A stretch of 64,000 bases of DNA from Bradysia coprophila (GCF_014529535.1 NW_023503423.1:6248473-6312472), one strand, 5' to 3'; shown: positions 35,601-48,355, counted from the stretch's first letter. The notes: generated by a model not told the origin, from the letters alone. A program made the numbers and translations.

Positions 35601-37395
35601 CACGTGTAAAGTATGGCGTTTTACTTTACGAGCGAAGAAAAGGGTCTTCACTAGTGAGGGAAAGGCCACATTACCTCACTAGTAAAGTGAAACAATTTTA
35701 CATGACTTTGAAAAAGTGCTTACCGGACACTAGCATGTAATAGTAGATCATGCACCTCTGTCGAAAATGTTTGTTTTGACAATTTGGAAGTTATGTACCG
35801 AGCCGAAGGCGTACATAATCCTCGTGAGTAAGGAGATTTTCCCGCAGGTACGTAACATACTATTAAGAGCATTCGACCCTCTGCAAATTTGTAGACTACA
35901 TTTAGGCGGAAAAATATTAGTTTTTTTGATGATTTCTCTGAACCAAAATCTTTTTTTGAAAAAGTCAAAACAGCACGCAAAAAATCTGTTACTTTTAAAG
36001 GAAAAATTGGTTAACCCAATCGACCCAATGCCTATCATAAATCGGTAGAGCATGTTCTGAATTGTTGGTTCTAAGTTAAGTCTGTTGTGCTTATTTCATG
36101 ACGATCTATTTGAAGACAACAATGTTTTCACATGTGCGGCCCAATTCTACCATTTGTTTGAAGAGACATAATTTTCGTGAAGGTTTTTTTTGCGAATACA
36201 ATATGATTGCGTCAACAACACACAGTAGGTACTTACTTGCGTCGCGACACTTTATACCCTTTTATAGGGTTCTTTATGCGCCTTATCATTGGATCATTTT
36301 CTAAGTGAAAATCATTTGTCTGTATACGTGAGAGTGTATTTGTGAGCTATGATATGAATCGGTCGGTAGGGAAAGCAAACGGTCGAGAAGGAAAGTAACG
36401 GTTGGGAAGGAATGCACCAACACACTCTCACTATTACAGAAAAATATCTTTCAAAATACCCCAATACACACTCGATGTGTGTTTTCGCTTGGGCTTCGCC
36501 CGCGCGTGCACACACATCTTGTGTGTATTGGGGTATGTTGAAATATACTATTTTTGCTTACTCATTTCAAAACCAATTTTCTAAATGAATTACTATTTGA
36601 GGGAATCTAGGTGCAGCTCATATAAAACAGAAATATTAAGATAAAATTGTCGTTCATGCAAGACTGAAAGACACATTATTGACACAATGCGTTTTACAAC
36701 AAATGGCATCGGTTTCTTTTTCGTGATAAAAATAGGACGACAAACACACGTTTCAATAGCTTGCATGTAGGTTATAAGTTAGTGTATGCTTTGTGCCATC
36801 AATTGTATGGTCTACAACGTGCTACAAATTTTGATGAACAACTCGTAAAACGAAGGACGGACGTAATGACACATTTACATGCTTATGCACGGTAAAGTGC
36901 ACTTTACATCACTGCTTTTGACAGGTAAAATGCACTTACCATCCACAAACATGTAAAATGTGTTACGTCACTGTTTGTAAATATTTGTTTAGGCAAGTGT
37001 GAGGTTTGCGGAATGAGCCGAAGGCGAGTGGAGTAATCACACAGTGACGTAACATACTATTACAAATCGGGACCATGAAAAAGCCTTTACGTAACTGGAA
37101 ATAAAAAATGAAAAGTCACACCTTAGTGTGTTTAGTTGACCTCTGCGTCTCCTCAGATCAGCAAAATTCGCACAAAACTTTTGAGCTTTATAGGGTAAGG
37201 TTTATGTAAATGGCTGCTATCAGTGGCAATAGATGTAACAAAAAGTATGGAAACTTTTGGTGATAGACAGTCATTTATTTATGAAATCAATTTTGTTTTC
37301 TTTTCCTCTCCTTCTATTTGAACTCTGAACAACAATATTAAATGACTAATTAACCCACCCTGTGCGCACAATTTATAACCGGAATAATGAGAGAG

Positions 37396-37435
37396 TATAA
37401 AGGTGGAGAATTTGCGAAATTATTTATCATTCAGA
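37396..37435 (+). promoter_or_regulatory. TATA box and initiator of the coiled-coil gene
   Basis: TATAAAG at 37396-37402 is followed 33 bp later by an insect initiator-like TCATTC whose A is at 37429. This would give a 43-base leader before the ATG at 37472. The clean core promoter fits a strongly transcribed gene. Confidence 0.7.
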
Positions 37436-37471
37436 AAGGATCAGCGTAAAAGTGGACAAGTCTTAACTGCA

Positions 37472-39510
37472 ATGAATTTTGAAACCTTAGCAACTATTGC
37501 AGCCATTCTCCTCTGCCCAGTGGTAAGATTTAATTAATTTTTAGTCCTTTGCATTATGAACAATCAAAATTTCAGGAACTCAATGCAACACAGAATGGTG
37601 GCAAGCGCGACTTTGATAAACTTGAGCGTGGTAGACACTGGAATGGTAGAAACGAAGGCAAACACAGATCTACCTCACCGGGATCATCATCCAGTCATTT
37701 TGACAGAGGTGGTCGAGAAGAATCAACAGAAACATTTTTTCCAAATGAAGGCTCTGCGGGACAAACTACTACGACTAAAACAATCACCACATCATCAACA
37801 TCATCGGCCACTCTAATCGGAGGTGAAATAATTGGTACATCGAAAGAGAAGGTAGTACTCGGTGGTCATGATTACATCTGTGATTGCAGTGGTTGTGTCC
37901 AACATACATATGAATTAACAGATGACGACCTAAGTTTTGTTAATATTACGGTGATCGCCACTGTCCATACGGATGTTCAAGTTCAAAATTGTGGGATACT
38001 GTTGACGAAACTAAGAAACGACTATGAGCAACTCACTAATAAGGTGATAACAGTTGATTCGTTCATCTCAGCGTTAACGAAAGAAAAGAATTCCGTTGTG
38101 AGTGATCTGAAAAAGTGTCGCGGAAAAAATGCTCTCATCACCGACGACCTTCTGAAAGTTACAACCGAATTGAAAAATGTAAAAAAGAAACTACAGGACA
38201 CCATTGACGATAGCGCCAAACTGAAAACACAGTGGGTGTCAGTCACTGCTGACTCAGAAAAATGGAAGACAAAATCCGACAGCCTTGAGATCGATTTGAA
38301 AAGAGCATTGGATAGTAATGGGCTGTTAACAATCACAGTGAACGAATACTCAACGACCATAGCCAATCTTCGTTCAACGATTAATGAGATCACAATCAAA
38401 AACAATATGTGCGGTAACGACTCGAACGAATGGAAACGGAAATGGGAAACGGAAAATTCGAAGGTAGTGACGAACGAGAAAAGGATAAAGGAATTGGAAG
38501 CTACCAATAACGACCTCACATCCAGAATAACGAAACTGACCATCGACTTGACGAGCTGCAGGAATGGAAATGCACAAAACGACAAGGAGATCAATAAACT
38601 CAAGGACACAGTTACGGATTTGACGAAGCAATTGTCGAAATGCACCGTTGATTTGGGAAGCTGTAACGATGTGTTGAATCGTGTGACGAATGAATTTAAC
38701 GCTGACAAACTGCAAGATGTCGAAGCGGCAAAACTTCGAGCCAAAATTGAACTGGAACTGGGCGAATGTGTTAACAGGAAGAAGGAAGTGGAACAGAATT
38801 TGGAAACGGAGAGAAAAGCTGTGGACAAATGCAAGGCTGAAGTTGTAACCATGCGAAACGAGTGTTCCACACGATACAAGAAATTTGAGGACGACATTAT
38901 CGTTTTGAAATCAAATAACCAAATTTCCATCGACAAGTGCCAGGCAACTCTTAAATCAGAAATAGACATCAATGTCAACAGTCGAACCGAGATTACCGTT
39001 TTAAAAAATCAAATCACCGATTTTGAGACAAAGTTGTCCGTTTCCATTAAAAATTCGGAAGACTGGCAGAAACGGAACCAATTCTGCGAAGATGACTCAA
39101 TCAATCTCAAACAAAAGATCGAATCTCTCCAGACAAATGTGGCCGATGTCAACCAGCATCTTACCACATGCGTAACTAACGCAAATTCACTGCAAATCGA
39201 CATAACATCGTGCCAATCGAAACGGGACGTGTGTACCGATGACTTGGAACGAACTAAAAAGAAACTGGTCGACAGTGAGCTCGTCATTGTTAACTTGAAT
39301 ATTAATGTCAGTTCGCTGGAGACTGCTAGGAAAACTTGCCAAACTGAGCTATCGACATTACGTTGCGATGTCGATCAGTATCTGAGGAATACCAAGTCTG
39401 CGCAAGAGAAGGTCAATGTTGCTGTACTTCAAGTTCTGAGCTTTTTGGACACGGACAAGAAATTCTTAGGAGACTTCATTGACTCGCACGATACAACCTG
39501 CAAAATTTAG
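37472..39510 (+). CDS. Secreted Cys-bearing coiled-coil protein, DNA-puff-like
   Basis: Exons 37472-37522 and 37576-39510 (phase 0) give 661 residues. Exon 1 is almost exactly a signal peptide (MNFETLATIAAILLCPV). Residues about 20-110 are polar, rich in Ser, Thr, Arg and Gly, and end with CDCSGCVQ. From about residue 120 to the end the chain is a long coiled coil rich in Lys, Glu, Asp, Asn and Thr, with single Cys residues at loose intervals (KKCRG, SKCTVDLGSC, LTTCVTN, TSCQSKRDVC), apt for disulphide cross-linking. Established: salivary DNA-puff genes of sciarid flies encode secreted alpha-helical coiled-coil proteins thought to serve in the larval secretion or cocoon. This gene has the same build (short signal exon, one long exon, TATA promoter), but orthology is unproven. 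An AATAAA lies at about 39590. Confidence 0.82.
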
Positions 39511-39785
39511 ATGTCCTGTCCGTATAAGCCACTGCCTCTGATATCCGAACCCAACCGCTTTTGTAATGTCTTATTTTGTGGATCCGATGAATAAAGCGGA
39601 ATAGTTAATGTAACTGGACGTTTGTGTTGTAGGTGACTCACTCATGTGAAAAGAAAGTAATTTCACCAATAACCAGGGCTATGTTCTCCTTAAAACTTTC
39701 GTTTATTTATAATATTGGAATGATATAACAATGTGGGGGGATGCTACGCTCGTCACTTAACTAATTTCACCAACATACCCATCAT

Positions 39786-41412
39786 CTACTGGTCGTTGGT
39801 TTTGATTCGATCACAATAAGCCGTCCACAATTGATCCCGGTATTCTTTAGCCGCGACGGCAGCATTTGCCGAATTCGTAATACCTCGTCCAACAACAGCT
39901 ATGTCAGCGCCTTTCTCTTGGATTACTTTCTCCGGTGAATTGTACTGCTGCGACAGTTCGTCGTTGGTGTTACTGATTTGCACTCCAGGCGTCAATTGTA
40001 TCAATCCCGGATTGGTGACCACACCGAGAGTTTGGCACACAATACCAGCAATGAAGTCGCTATTCCTGACGTCCGATGCAAGTTCCATGGTATCCTTGGC
40101 ATACTTTTCACTGGTTAAATTACCCTTTGAGCTCATCTCGGCCAATAGAAAAACGCCTCTGTTGGAATAGTCACCAATGCCATTCTTTAGCCCGTCGATA
40201 ACACCTTGACCGGGTAGTGAATGGCATGTTACCAAATCAGCCCATTGCGATATCTTGTACACACCTTTCGAGTATTGCATCGAAACGGTATGGCCGATGT
40301 CGGCGAATTTCCGATCTTCCAATATCAAGAAATTGTGTTTTGTCGCCAGTGCAGCGAGAGATTGCACGAAATTCTCGTTGAAGTCTTCAATGACATCGAC
40401 ATGAGTTTTGAGGACGCAGATGTATGGGCCGATCTGCTCAACTAGGTCCAAAATCAAACTGGCCTTCGTCAAATCAACAGCGACGCAAAGATTAGTTTCC
40501 TTTGTTGCCATCAATCGGAATAGATTTTTTGCCACCTGGCACTTGGCATGATCGGCTCTGGTTTGGAAATTCATTCTCGTCCGATTTAATTCATTTACCG
40601 CCTTCGTCATCGGTTCGACCATCGATCCGTCGGATTTAATCTGGCAGGTGGAAATGTATTTGGCGACTGCCTTGACTGTAGTCTCTTCAATTTTACCAGC
40701 TGCTTGCAAAATATTCAGCAACTGTGACAGAGTAAACAGCGAATGCATGCGGATGCCATTTTCTTCGATGTTCTTAGCACCGCCCTGTTCACGATCCACC
40801 ATAACAATAGCGTCAGTAACGACAATGCCTGAAAGGGAGACCAACACGTATAGAATACGAATCAGAATTGATCGCTGTCTACAAACCTTCTCGTCTCAAA
40901 TCTTTCACAGTTTCCAAAATGCTCGATCCCGATGTGACAACGTCCTCTATGATGAGACATGTGTCACCGGATTGATATTTGCCTTCAATCAACTTCTTCG
41001 TTCCATAATCTTTAGCTTCCTTTCGTCGAATTAACATTGGTTTTGAGTCACGTACCGAAACGATACTGGCTATTGGTAGTGCGGTGTATGGAACTCCGCA
41101 AATATGATCGCATGACGTCTTCTTGTCATTCAAAAATTCGACCAACAACTCCGAAACGGTGTCCTACATAACGTGGTTTGTAAAGTGAACGAACTGACTT
41201 GTAACATATCGCCGCAAAGATATACGTACCATAACATCGGGATGGCTGATAATTACACGCAGGTCAAAATAGACCGGTGAATTGATTCCCACTTTCATCT
41301 TAAAATCGCCGAATTTAAAGGCATTTATGTCGAACAGCTTGACTGCCAAGTTCGCATACTTTTCCGATGTGTTTGCAACCATTTCACTGATCAATGCTGT
41401 TACCAAGTGCAA
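39786..41412 (-). CDS. UMPS: UMP synthase (orotate phosphoribosyltransferase + OMP decarboxylase)
   Basis: Bifunctional enzyme for the last two steps of de novo pyrimidine synthesis; r-l in Drosophila. Exons 41412-41230, 41163-40887, 40828-39786 are all in phase and give 500 residues. The OPRT domain occupies about residues 1-215, with the substrate segment [16 protein letters not shown] and the PRPP loop [13 protein letters not shown]. The OMP decarboxylase domain follows from about residue 240, with the catalytic [10 protein letters not shown], the [11 protein letters not shown] segment and the phosphate-binding GRGI. All key residues are present. A Met 12 codons downstream (MVANTSEKY) is an alternative start. 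Confidence 0.96.
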
Positions 41413-42139
41413 AGAATACTTTATTGGAATGTTGAGCGAGTCGCTTTTTGTTTACAATGCAAATTGAGACACGCGGTGAACTGACGAGGCGACTTTGACA
41501 CATCAGACAAGTGGTTTTGTAATAATTGTCACACTGTCATTCATGTCACACTGATGGGTCTATGTGGGCACCGTTTTGCCAGCTGGGTTAAAGAACCATT
41601 TTTGGAGGCAAACTTCAAAGAAATATGCTTTCGCAAAAGCTAAATGCGTCCAACAATGTAAACAACATGGAAAATATTGACATCCTCAATAGACTATAGA
41701 CAGATCGTAATCTACTTTAGAGTGAAACTGGCATCAGAGCGAATTCATTTTTTCTCGAGTCAAAACAGCTTTTAAAGTTTAGAGTTAGAAGGGGCACTGA
41801 AACAGGTGGTTCTTGTGCATTGAGTCATGAATGAGGTTGTCCTTACGAACATATCTGTCTTAAGCTGTTTTCAGATGGAAATGAGTAAAAGTTTTGTTTT
41901 CTCACTTCCCACCATCGAAAAACATTCCAGCTTCCAAATTGCATAAACCATTGCTGACTATATGTCTCACTATCTATTGTATTTTAGTAGTGTAATAAAG
42001 TAAGAACACGCCACTTGAATGTCATAGAATTGGGCCTCTCTCCGAATATAAACAAACAACAAGAATACACCGCGGAACACTAATTTCATTCTTCCCGTTA
42101 CTCCTCCGATTCAAAATTGATAAAAATCCCATTTCCATC
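41413..42139. other. Intergenic region between divergent genes
   Basis: 727 bp between the UMPS start and the small acidic protein start. It should hold both promoters. No clear TATA element, repeat or ORF was recognised. Confidence 0.5.
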
Positions 42140-42560
42140 ATGGACATCGAGATAAAAATATCGAAAAATGAAATCGTCCGAACGACAATCATCGAACCAG
42201 TTAAAGAGCCGACAATGACCGCATTATTGGCCTCATTGAAATCGGTCAAACAACAGTCGAACGATACGATGACAAATTTCGTCAATTCAGAGAAAACATC
42301 CGGATCACTACACTGTCCCAGCAAACGGAAGGATCAAGATGATGAGAGTGAAAGTAAGTGAAATATTGTCTGCGTGTGTGTGTGTGTGAGGATACAGGGT
42401 GCAATTCCTTAGTTACCAAAACGTTGTTTGTTCAATGGGTTCAATGAGTAAATTGTTTGAAATTGCAGGTCACACAGAAGACGAAACGGACGACGACCGT
42501 TCTATTAAAAAGTTACGCTCGGACGATGAAAGTGTGGAACAGATTGAACAATCGTGTTGA
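42140..42560 (+). CDS. Small acidic protein, 101 aa, possibly GON7-like
   Basis: Exons 42140-42353 and 42469-42560 (in phase). The N-terminal half (MDIEIKISKNEIVRTTIIEP) could form two strands and is followed by a helix (MTALLASLKSVKQQSNDTMT). The C-terminus is an acidic/basic disordered tail (DETDDDRSIKKLRSDDE). Size and build recall the GON7 subunit of the KEOPS tRNA-modification complex, but similarity is too slight to assert. AATAAA near 42593 would end the transcript only about 70 bp before the DRC9 start, so the two are tightly packed on the same strand. Confidence 0.65.
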
Positions 42561-42659
42561 ATCTAGCCAGTTAACTGTTTCATTTTTGTTAAAATAAAAA
42601 ATTTTAATTTTCCACAAAGTTTCCGAATTTGTTTCGTTTGTTTCCATCGATAAGTCGGA

Positions 42660-44721
42660 ATGTCCAACAGATTCCACCACTCGTCATTCCACGATCGATA
42701 CAAAAATTACTTGAGAAATTCCATCAATTGTTCGATGGACATTGTTTCACTAACATTCTCTAAAGTGCAATCGCAAATAATTGCCGCCATCGCTACAGAA
42801 CTCACCGAAGTTTTACTGATTTTGAACCACGGAAAAGAGAATTTCTATCGAATCCCGCAACATGTTACAATGCCAGAACGTTATCGTTACGAGTATCGCG
42901 ATAAGCAGTTTGACGACCAAACACTCGAACCTATGGAAAAGGCTCTGCGGCGTATGACTTCGGTTAAATTAGAAAATGAAATGTAAGTTGAGAGGAGATT
43001 ATTTTCAGATGCCTATTAACATGGAGTGTTAATCGTATGACCATTCCTTGCCAGTGAACTACTTCGTTTGGTACTGATTGACCTGATCGATGAACTACAT
43101 ACGTCGATGTCTTTCACGCACTTACAGACCAAAATCAATGAATTTCTTCGAGATGCAAGGACCGAGTATGATTTCATTCGAGAATTTATTTCCAATGACA
43201 ATCGAGTGGCTGAGTTGAAATTACAACTGAAACAGAGCAAGGACAGTGGCGAGAAGATGCTGAAAGAATTGAATGATGAAATAATGGACGTGGAATCGCG
43301 TATCTACGTATATTAGACATCCTTTAACCAAATTTCTGTGATCCGATTTTAAATTTTGATTTCTTCTGTTCGTCAGGACATTCAAATACAGAACGAGTTG
43401 AAATTTTGTTTAGTTTCGAAATGGGAAAATACAAGACATCAGCAGGCGAACATAATCTTGAGTAAAGAAGTAACGAAATTGATGGATTCCACGAATGAGT
43501 ACAAAGTGAAAATCGATCGGGAACAGCTTGCCATTAACGACATTCGAAGTTAGTTTATAGACAGAGAGCCCATGGGCTTCATCGATACTCATCGGGTCGT
43601 GGAAGCCTAATAATCTTAGATTTTGCAAGAGGAAACAACTTTTTCTGAGACTTTTGGTATTGTTGGCTAGAAGGGCTGTCACACATCGTATAATATACCA
43701 AATGAATCAACTTGTCGAGCATGTAGGTCCTTCAAGCAAAAATTGTATTTTTCCATAACATTTTTCATAAGATTGTGACGGCTGAGATACACACTAGGGA
43801 TGCCCTCGTTAATGTACTTCTAACGTTCTATAGCCAAATCCGTAGAACTGATGTTTTTCCCCTTGCAAAATCCAGCATTATTACACCATTCGCTATCCGA
43901 CGAACGACGATAAAGCCCGTACGCTCGGTTAATTCAACATTTATCATTGAATCCAGCTTGAAGAAAATTCTTCAAAATCAGGAAGATTTCAAAATTTGCC
44001 CTTACATCGAACTGCCTTCAATTCGCCTAAAACGTGTTTGTCTTCCCGTTAGATTTCTTAAATTTTCAAATCGATGACTTGTCAACACAGATTGACCAGT
44101 GGATGGAACGGTATGTGAAAGAAGTGCAAGAATTGGACACCGAAATCGGTCAAGTCAAAGATGCCATTCAAGATGTGAAATCGAAAAACGAAGACATTAC
44201 CGGCAGGTATGATATGCGACAAAGCGACATCGATGAGTACCGGGAAGAACAGCGTATTTTGGAAGAGAAACGGAAATTTGAGGAGAAACAGTGCAACTCG
44301 GCTATTCGAATTCAGGTAGATTTTGGGTTTGCAGTAACTGTTTTGTAGTCGCTCGGTTGACGTGCGGTAGTAGTCACTAAGTCGCATATTATATTGATAG
44401 AGGCTAGGTTCTGAAAACTCACGATGGCAGTGGTCCACCAACTTCGAAGAGGACGTTTTTTTGATCTACTAGGGAAAAGATCCTCAGAGGATCTTAAGCA
44501 GTAAAACTTTGACTATTCAGAGGATCATCCGAATAGTCAAAATGTTACTATCATGTCAATCAGTTCTTTCAGAACCTAGAACCGTTGCAAAATCTTTATG
44601 TCTCCGTCTTCATTAAAATTCCTTTATCCTGTAGTCATGGTGGCGCGGTGTCATGGTAAGAATGGAGCTGGGACCATATCGCCCGAAGAAGAAGAATAAA
44701 AAGGGAGGCAAAAAGAAATAA
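42660..44721 (+). CDS. DRC9: Dynein regulatory complex protein 9 (IQ motif protein G)
   Basis: Subunit of the nexin-dynein regulatory complex of motile axonemes, needed for sperm flagella in insects. Exons 42660-42982, 43055-43307, 43377-43548, 44053-44315, 44635-44721, all GT-AG and in phase, give 365 residues, a little under the vertebrate length. The middle is coiled coil (LKLQLKQSKDSGEKMLKELN; QIDQWMERYVKEVQELDTEI). The family signature RYDMRQSDIDEYREEQRILE precedes a C-terminal IQ motif built across the last junction, IQSWWRGVMVRMELGPY. The protein ends in a Lys/Gly-rich tail as in IQCG proteins. The 504 bp intron 43549-44052 shows no other feature. Confidence 0.9.
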
Positions 44722-46364
44722 TCGGCAGACTAATAGTGTGACTGCAATGTCATTTATTTAAAAGAAAAAAAACTTTTTTTTAAATCAAAAATCAATAAAT
44801 AAATTAAAATGAAAACTTTTGGTGATTGCTTAAAAATTGTGTTTGCTAGCTGGTAGGTTATATCAATTTCTGTTCCATATTCTGACTCAGTATAAAAATG
44901 AAGGTGTGAGCTTTGAAGCTTCCCATAATTTTCAATACAAAAACAGTAAACCCAACAAACAAGGGCTAAATTATGGGTCAATGACCCAGTACCAAGAAGA
45001 CTAGAAATTAGGGTTGGTCGATTTCCTACGACGCAAACTACATCAGTCCACAGAAAATTCTAGGAGACTCCGAAAAAATTCTTTCGATCCACTGACTCCG
45101 AAAAAGTACGTTTCGGACCATGGTCCAGTTTCGGTGGGCTGGACCTTTCCCATCTTTAAATTTCGAAAGTTCGAAAAAGTAAAAGATTGACTTTGTCCAG
45201 TGATCAAAGTTCACGGATGGCTAATAAAGAAATAAAGAGGTTGAAATACACATATAGAAGAAAGAACACACACATCATGTGTTGTACCAACGGTTCAAAA
45301 ATTGGATTTGAAATAAAAATGTCCACGGTAGCTCAATTGGTTAGAGCATCAGCCCGGCAAGTTGAAGGTTGTGAGTTCGTGCCTCACCCGTGCACATCAA
45401 AATTTTTATTTCAAATTCAATTAGATTCTAGTAATTCAAAACAGTCTAAAATTTCGGAAAAAGTCGCGATTTGCGTTCATCTCAAAAATAATAAAGAAAG
45501 ATTTTGGTAAAAATGAGAATGGTACCGAAATTTGGCTATTCTCAGAAATCGATTTATTGACACCTGATTTGTTCATATGTTTTCGGAGTCTATATATAGC
45601 AGTAAAACGTTTTGACATTTTTTCCAATTTTCCCTCCTTTTCCTTAAATTTTTCCCGATGTTCCCAAATATGGTTTTTGGGAAAATTGAGAAAACAAATT
45701 TTATGAAAAATTGGAAATTGAAAAGATGTGAAAACGTTCTCCTCGAAATAATCCCTGATCTTATAGCCCACAAGAATTTTTTGTGGGGACCGATGTTATG
45801 TGGACCCAACTAGAAATATCAAACGCACGACAGGATTCAGGGATTTGTTCAATTTTCCATCGTGTTATAGTTTATGGAATCCTTCAGTGCAAATAGTTCA
45901 TTGATAATGAGCAGACAACAGCTGAAAGACAATCAGCTGTTGATAGATGTGCTGTGCATAGCGAAATTATTTACTCCCTGTAACTTGGGAAGATTTCTTT
46001 GCCCGTCAAAGTATAAAGAAACTAAAAGGCTCGTAAACGATACTTCTAGATTCCAGAAAAATTAAGATTTGCCACTAATTATAGTACTTTAGCTGAGTGG
46101 GAATATGGAATAAGACCGGCAACGACTACTTTTTTAGTTTTCCTCACGGAGGTCTCGGTCAAAAATATTGAAATTGCGATGACAAACCGTCTTCCCATTT
46201 GAGGAAAATCGCAAACCTTGAGCAAGAATAAATTAGAGGGTGCAACTTAAACAACTAACGACAAACGGGTGCGCGCATTTTGTGAAACAATTTTTTCGTT
46301 TAAAAATAAAAAAGATGAAACTGGTGCTCGGCTGGAGGACATACTCACCATGGCCACCATGGAA
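44722..46364. other. Intergenic with tRNA-like hairpin
   Basis: No gene. AATAAA-type sites near 44795 may serve DRC9. 45301-45421 is a tRNA-like sequence inside an inverted repeat (own entry). The remainder is AT-rich with nothing named. Confidence 0.5.
45301..45421 (+). repeat. tRNA-like sequence enclosed in a 20 bp inverted repeat
   Basis: 45323-45397 has tRNA layout. The D-arm contains TAGCTCAATTGGTTAGAGC. The anticodon arm TCAGC/GTTGA encloses CCGGCAA, which would place GGC (Ala) as anticodon but has C instead of U at position 33. The T-arm GTGAG/CTCAC encloses TTCGTGC. The acceptor stem has a C-C mismatch. It is therefore a pseudo-tRNA or SINE head rather than a working gene. The flanks 45301-45320 (ATTGGATTTGAAATAAAAAT) and 45402-45421 are inverted copies with one mismatch, so the unit sits in a hairpin. 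Confidence 0.6.
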
Positions 46365-47889
46365 TCAAAAACGATAATCCTCGACATTTTTCTTGAACAC
46401 TGATTTCATCACATGACGTCGCACATCTTTGGTAGTGTCACGAAAACTGCTACGCAACGATTTCTTCCTTCCGAAACTGTTCAACGCATCGTCACTGGTC
46501 ATTTCTTGCGCAGTTTGTTTGTAAACTTTCCGATCGACATCCATCAATACCGACACATCATGAAGGCTGCCCTGATTGTCATCAATTAACGATGTCTTGC
46601 TCGATGCTGCTTTTCTGCGGAAGCTCTGGCGAAGCGTTGTGAACACACTTCCGGATGGCTCATCCAAGCTGGGTGTTGGCTGGGATGTCGCCTTGACCGA
46701 ATTGGGAGCAATCAATTTGCGAATGCTTTGACGGATCGAGTTACGGAATCCGGACGATTTCTCCTTTGGTTCGTTTGATGTTTTTTCATTGGATTTAACG
46801 CTAGCATTAGATGGCTTACGAGTGCTTCGGCGATAGGTTCGGACGAATGGTGCCGGATTTTTGAATTCAAATTCGTCGTCGCTGGTTTCGTTGACCTCTT
46901 CGAATACAACGTCACGATTTTCGCATTCAATTGGCACAGTTTTTGGGAGATCCTCCGGAATCGGTGTGACATCGGCTGTAACTGATTCCTTTTCCAATTC
47001 GTACTGCTGTTCCGATAGTTCCAATCTTCGAGCGAAAGTGGTTTTGTGCTTCAAATCCATCAAATTCTTGTCGTTCGTTTGTTTGTTCTTGTCGACCTTA
47101 GCCTCATTGATGCTGTTTTCTAATTCCAATTGGTAGCAGTCTAGCTCCTCGCCAATATTTAATTCCTCGCTGATTGCTGACAATTCAACGGACGCTTTCA
47201 TCGAGCGTTTCGGTGTAAGCGGTAATTTTGGCGATTCGAGGACTAATTTCTTTGTAAGCAACGAACAGGGCGTTAGTGATTCCAAAGGGATGTCACTGAA
47301 ATTGATGCGACAGCCCATATTTGGTGTGAATGGTACAGCTATTGCTCGAGGTGTTGATTGTTTCAGGTCGAGAGCAGGATTCTCGATTCCTAGAAGAAAA
47401 AGAAAACGAACGACGCGCATTGTACCACCCCGCTGATATAGAATTCGATCAAGTAAACCTACCATTTCCGCTTCTACTAATCTCATATGCATTACCGGCT
47501 GGACATGCCTTATCCGGTATCCGAATATTCAATCCGGAATTGATGAAACACAGATCGTCTTTGACCACGGTTGGCTGACGTATGACTTCAAAGGGATTGA
47601 GCACAGTTTCCGGTCCGTTTATATTCAACGCTGGATTCACGAAGCAGCTGTCTTCGATGTCGGACTTTTTCTTCTTTTTCGGTGGTTTGCGTATCACTTC
47701 GAATGGATTCTCGATGGTTTTGTCGGCTATCATCTGGGCAATGGACTTTACTTCCATGCCCATGTAGTTGTTCTCTTTGTTTGCCAACAAACGGTTGGGA
47801 TTGCTATAATAATCCACCGAGTCATCGTACTTGGACTCACGTCGTTTCCGCTTGTTTGGTGTGTCGGCCAAGTTGTTTATTAAAGCCAT
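46365..47889 (-). CDS. Uncharacterised protein with KEN box and NPFEVIR repeats
   Basis: Not recognised. Exons 47889-47463 and 47389-46365 (in phase) give 483 residues. The N-terminus has a basic patch (NKRKRR). A KEN motif (LLANKENNYM) near residue 38 is a possible APC/C degron. Two copies of NPFEVIR (ENPFEVIRKP, LNPFEVIRQP) follow, and three stretches related to CFVNPALNI appear (CFVNPALNI, CFINSGLNI, ENPALDL). A Pro/Ser middle contains SPKLPLTPKR-type proline-directed sites. The C-terminal third has three related basic motifs: SIRQSIRKL, TLRQSFRRK and SLRSSFRDT. Such a disordered, degron-bearing, repeat-motif protein would suit a cell-cycle or chromatin-associated role; this is inference. 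Confidence 0.78.
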
Positions 47890-48355
47890 TTTCGTTCAGA
47901 GGATCCTTTACAAACAAAAGAACAAAACATTGAATGGAGCTGCTTTTTGTTACAGCGATCGTTGGTGTAGCTTTGTGAAGTCAAAATGAATATTTTACGG
48001 AAAATCGTTCAAAATGAAGCAAATTTCAAAAACAAAAATTGTCGGTACACAGTCTAGTAAATGCAAAAAGAACTCACAATAATTAATCGTTTATCAATTC
48101 CGAGCTACTCCAACGGACGTTTTGACAGTTTCAATGTGCATCGACTGCATCGAGCGCATCTGGATACAAAAATGTCGACAATGTCGATTAAATCGTAGTG
48201 CCATCTATTATGGTGACCATCAATGACAATAGAAAAATGAATAGACCGCTAAATTTGAAAAATTTGATTGAACGATTGTAGTCGTAGATTTAGATGGCAA
48301 TTTAAAGTCAACGAAGAGTTTTTTTTTGTTTCCAGCTCTTTTCGCATTATCATAA

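Larger units (their letters stand above)
33732..37390. other. Intergenic, dense in hairpins
   Basis: No gene seen. Named elements: the TTAA-flanked MITE 34167-34479; hairpins 35119-35227, 35504-35600 and about 36445-36545. A GGCGGAAAAATATTAG tract near 35905 is related to 53700-54240. A TTGTTGTCTCGTTTTCGC box at 35316 recurs in the hairpin at 61300. 36880-37080 carries CACTTTAC/GTAAAATG short inverted motifs. Confidence 0.5.

Noticed and set aside
38022-38978. Long antisense frame across the coiled-coil gene
   Set aside because: Shadow of the Lys/Glu-rich coding strand; composition and signal-peptide exon support the plus strand.
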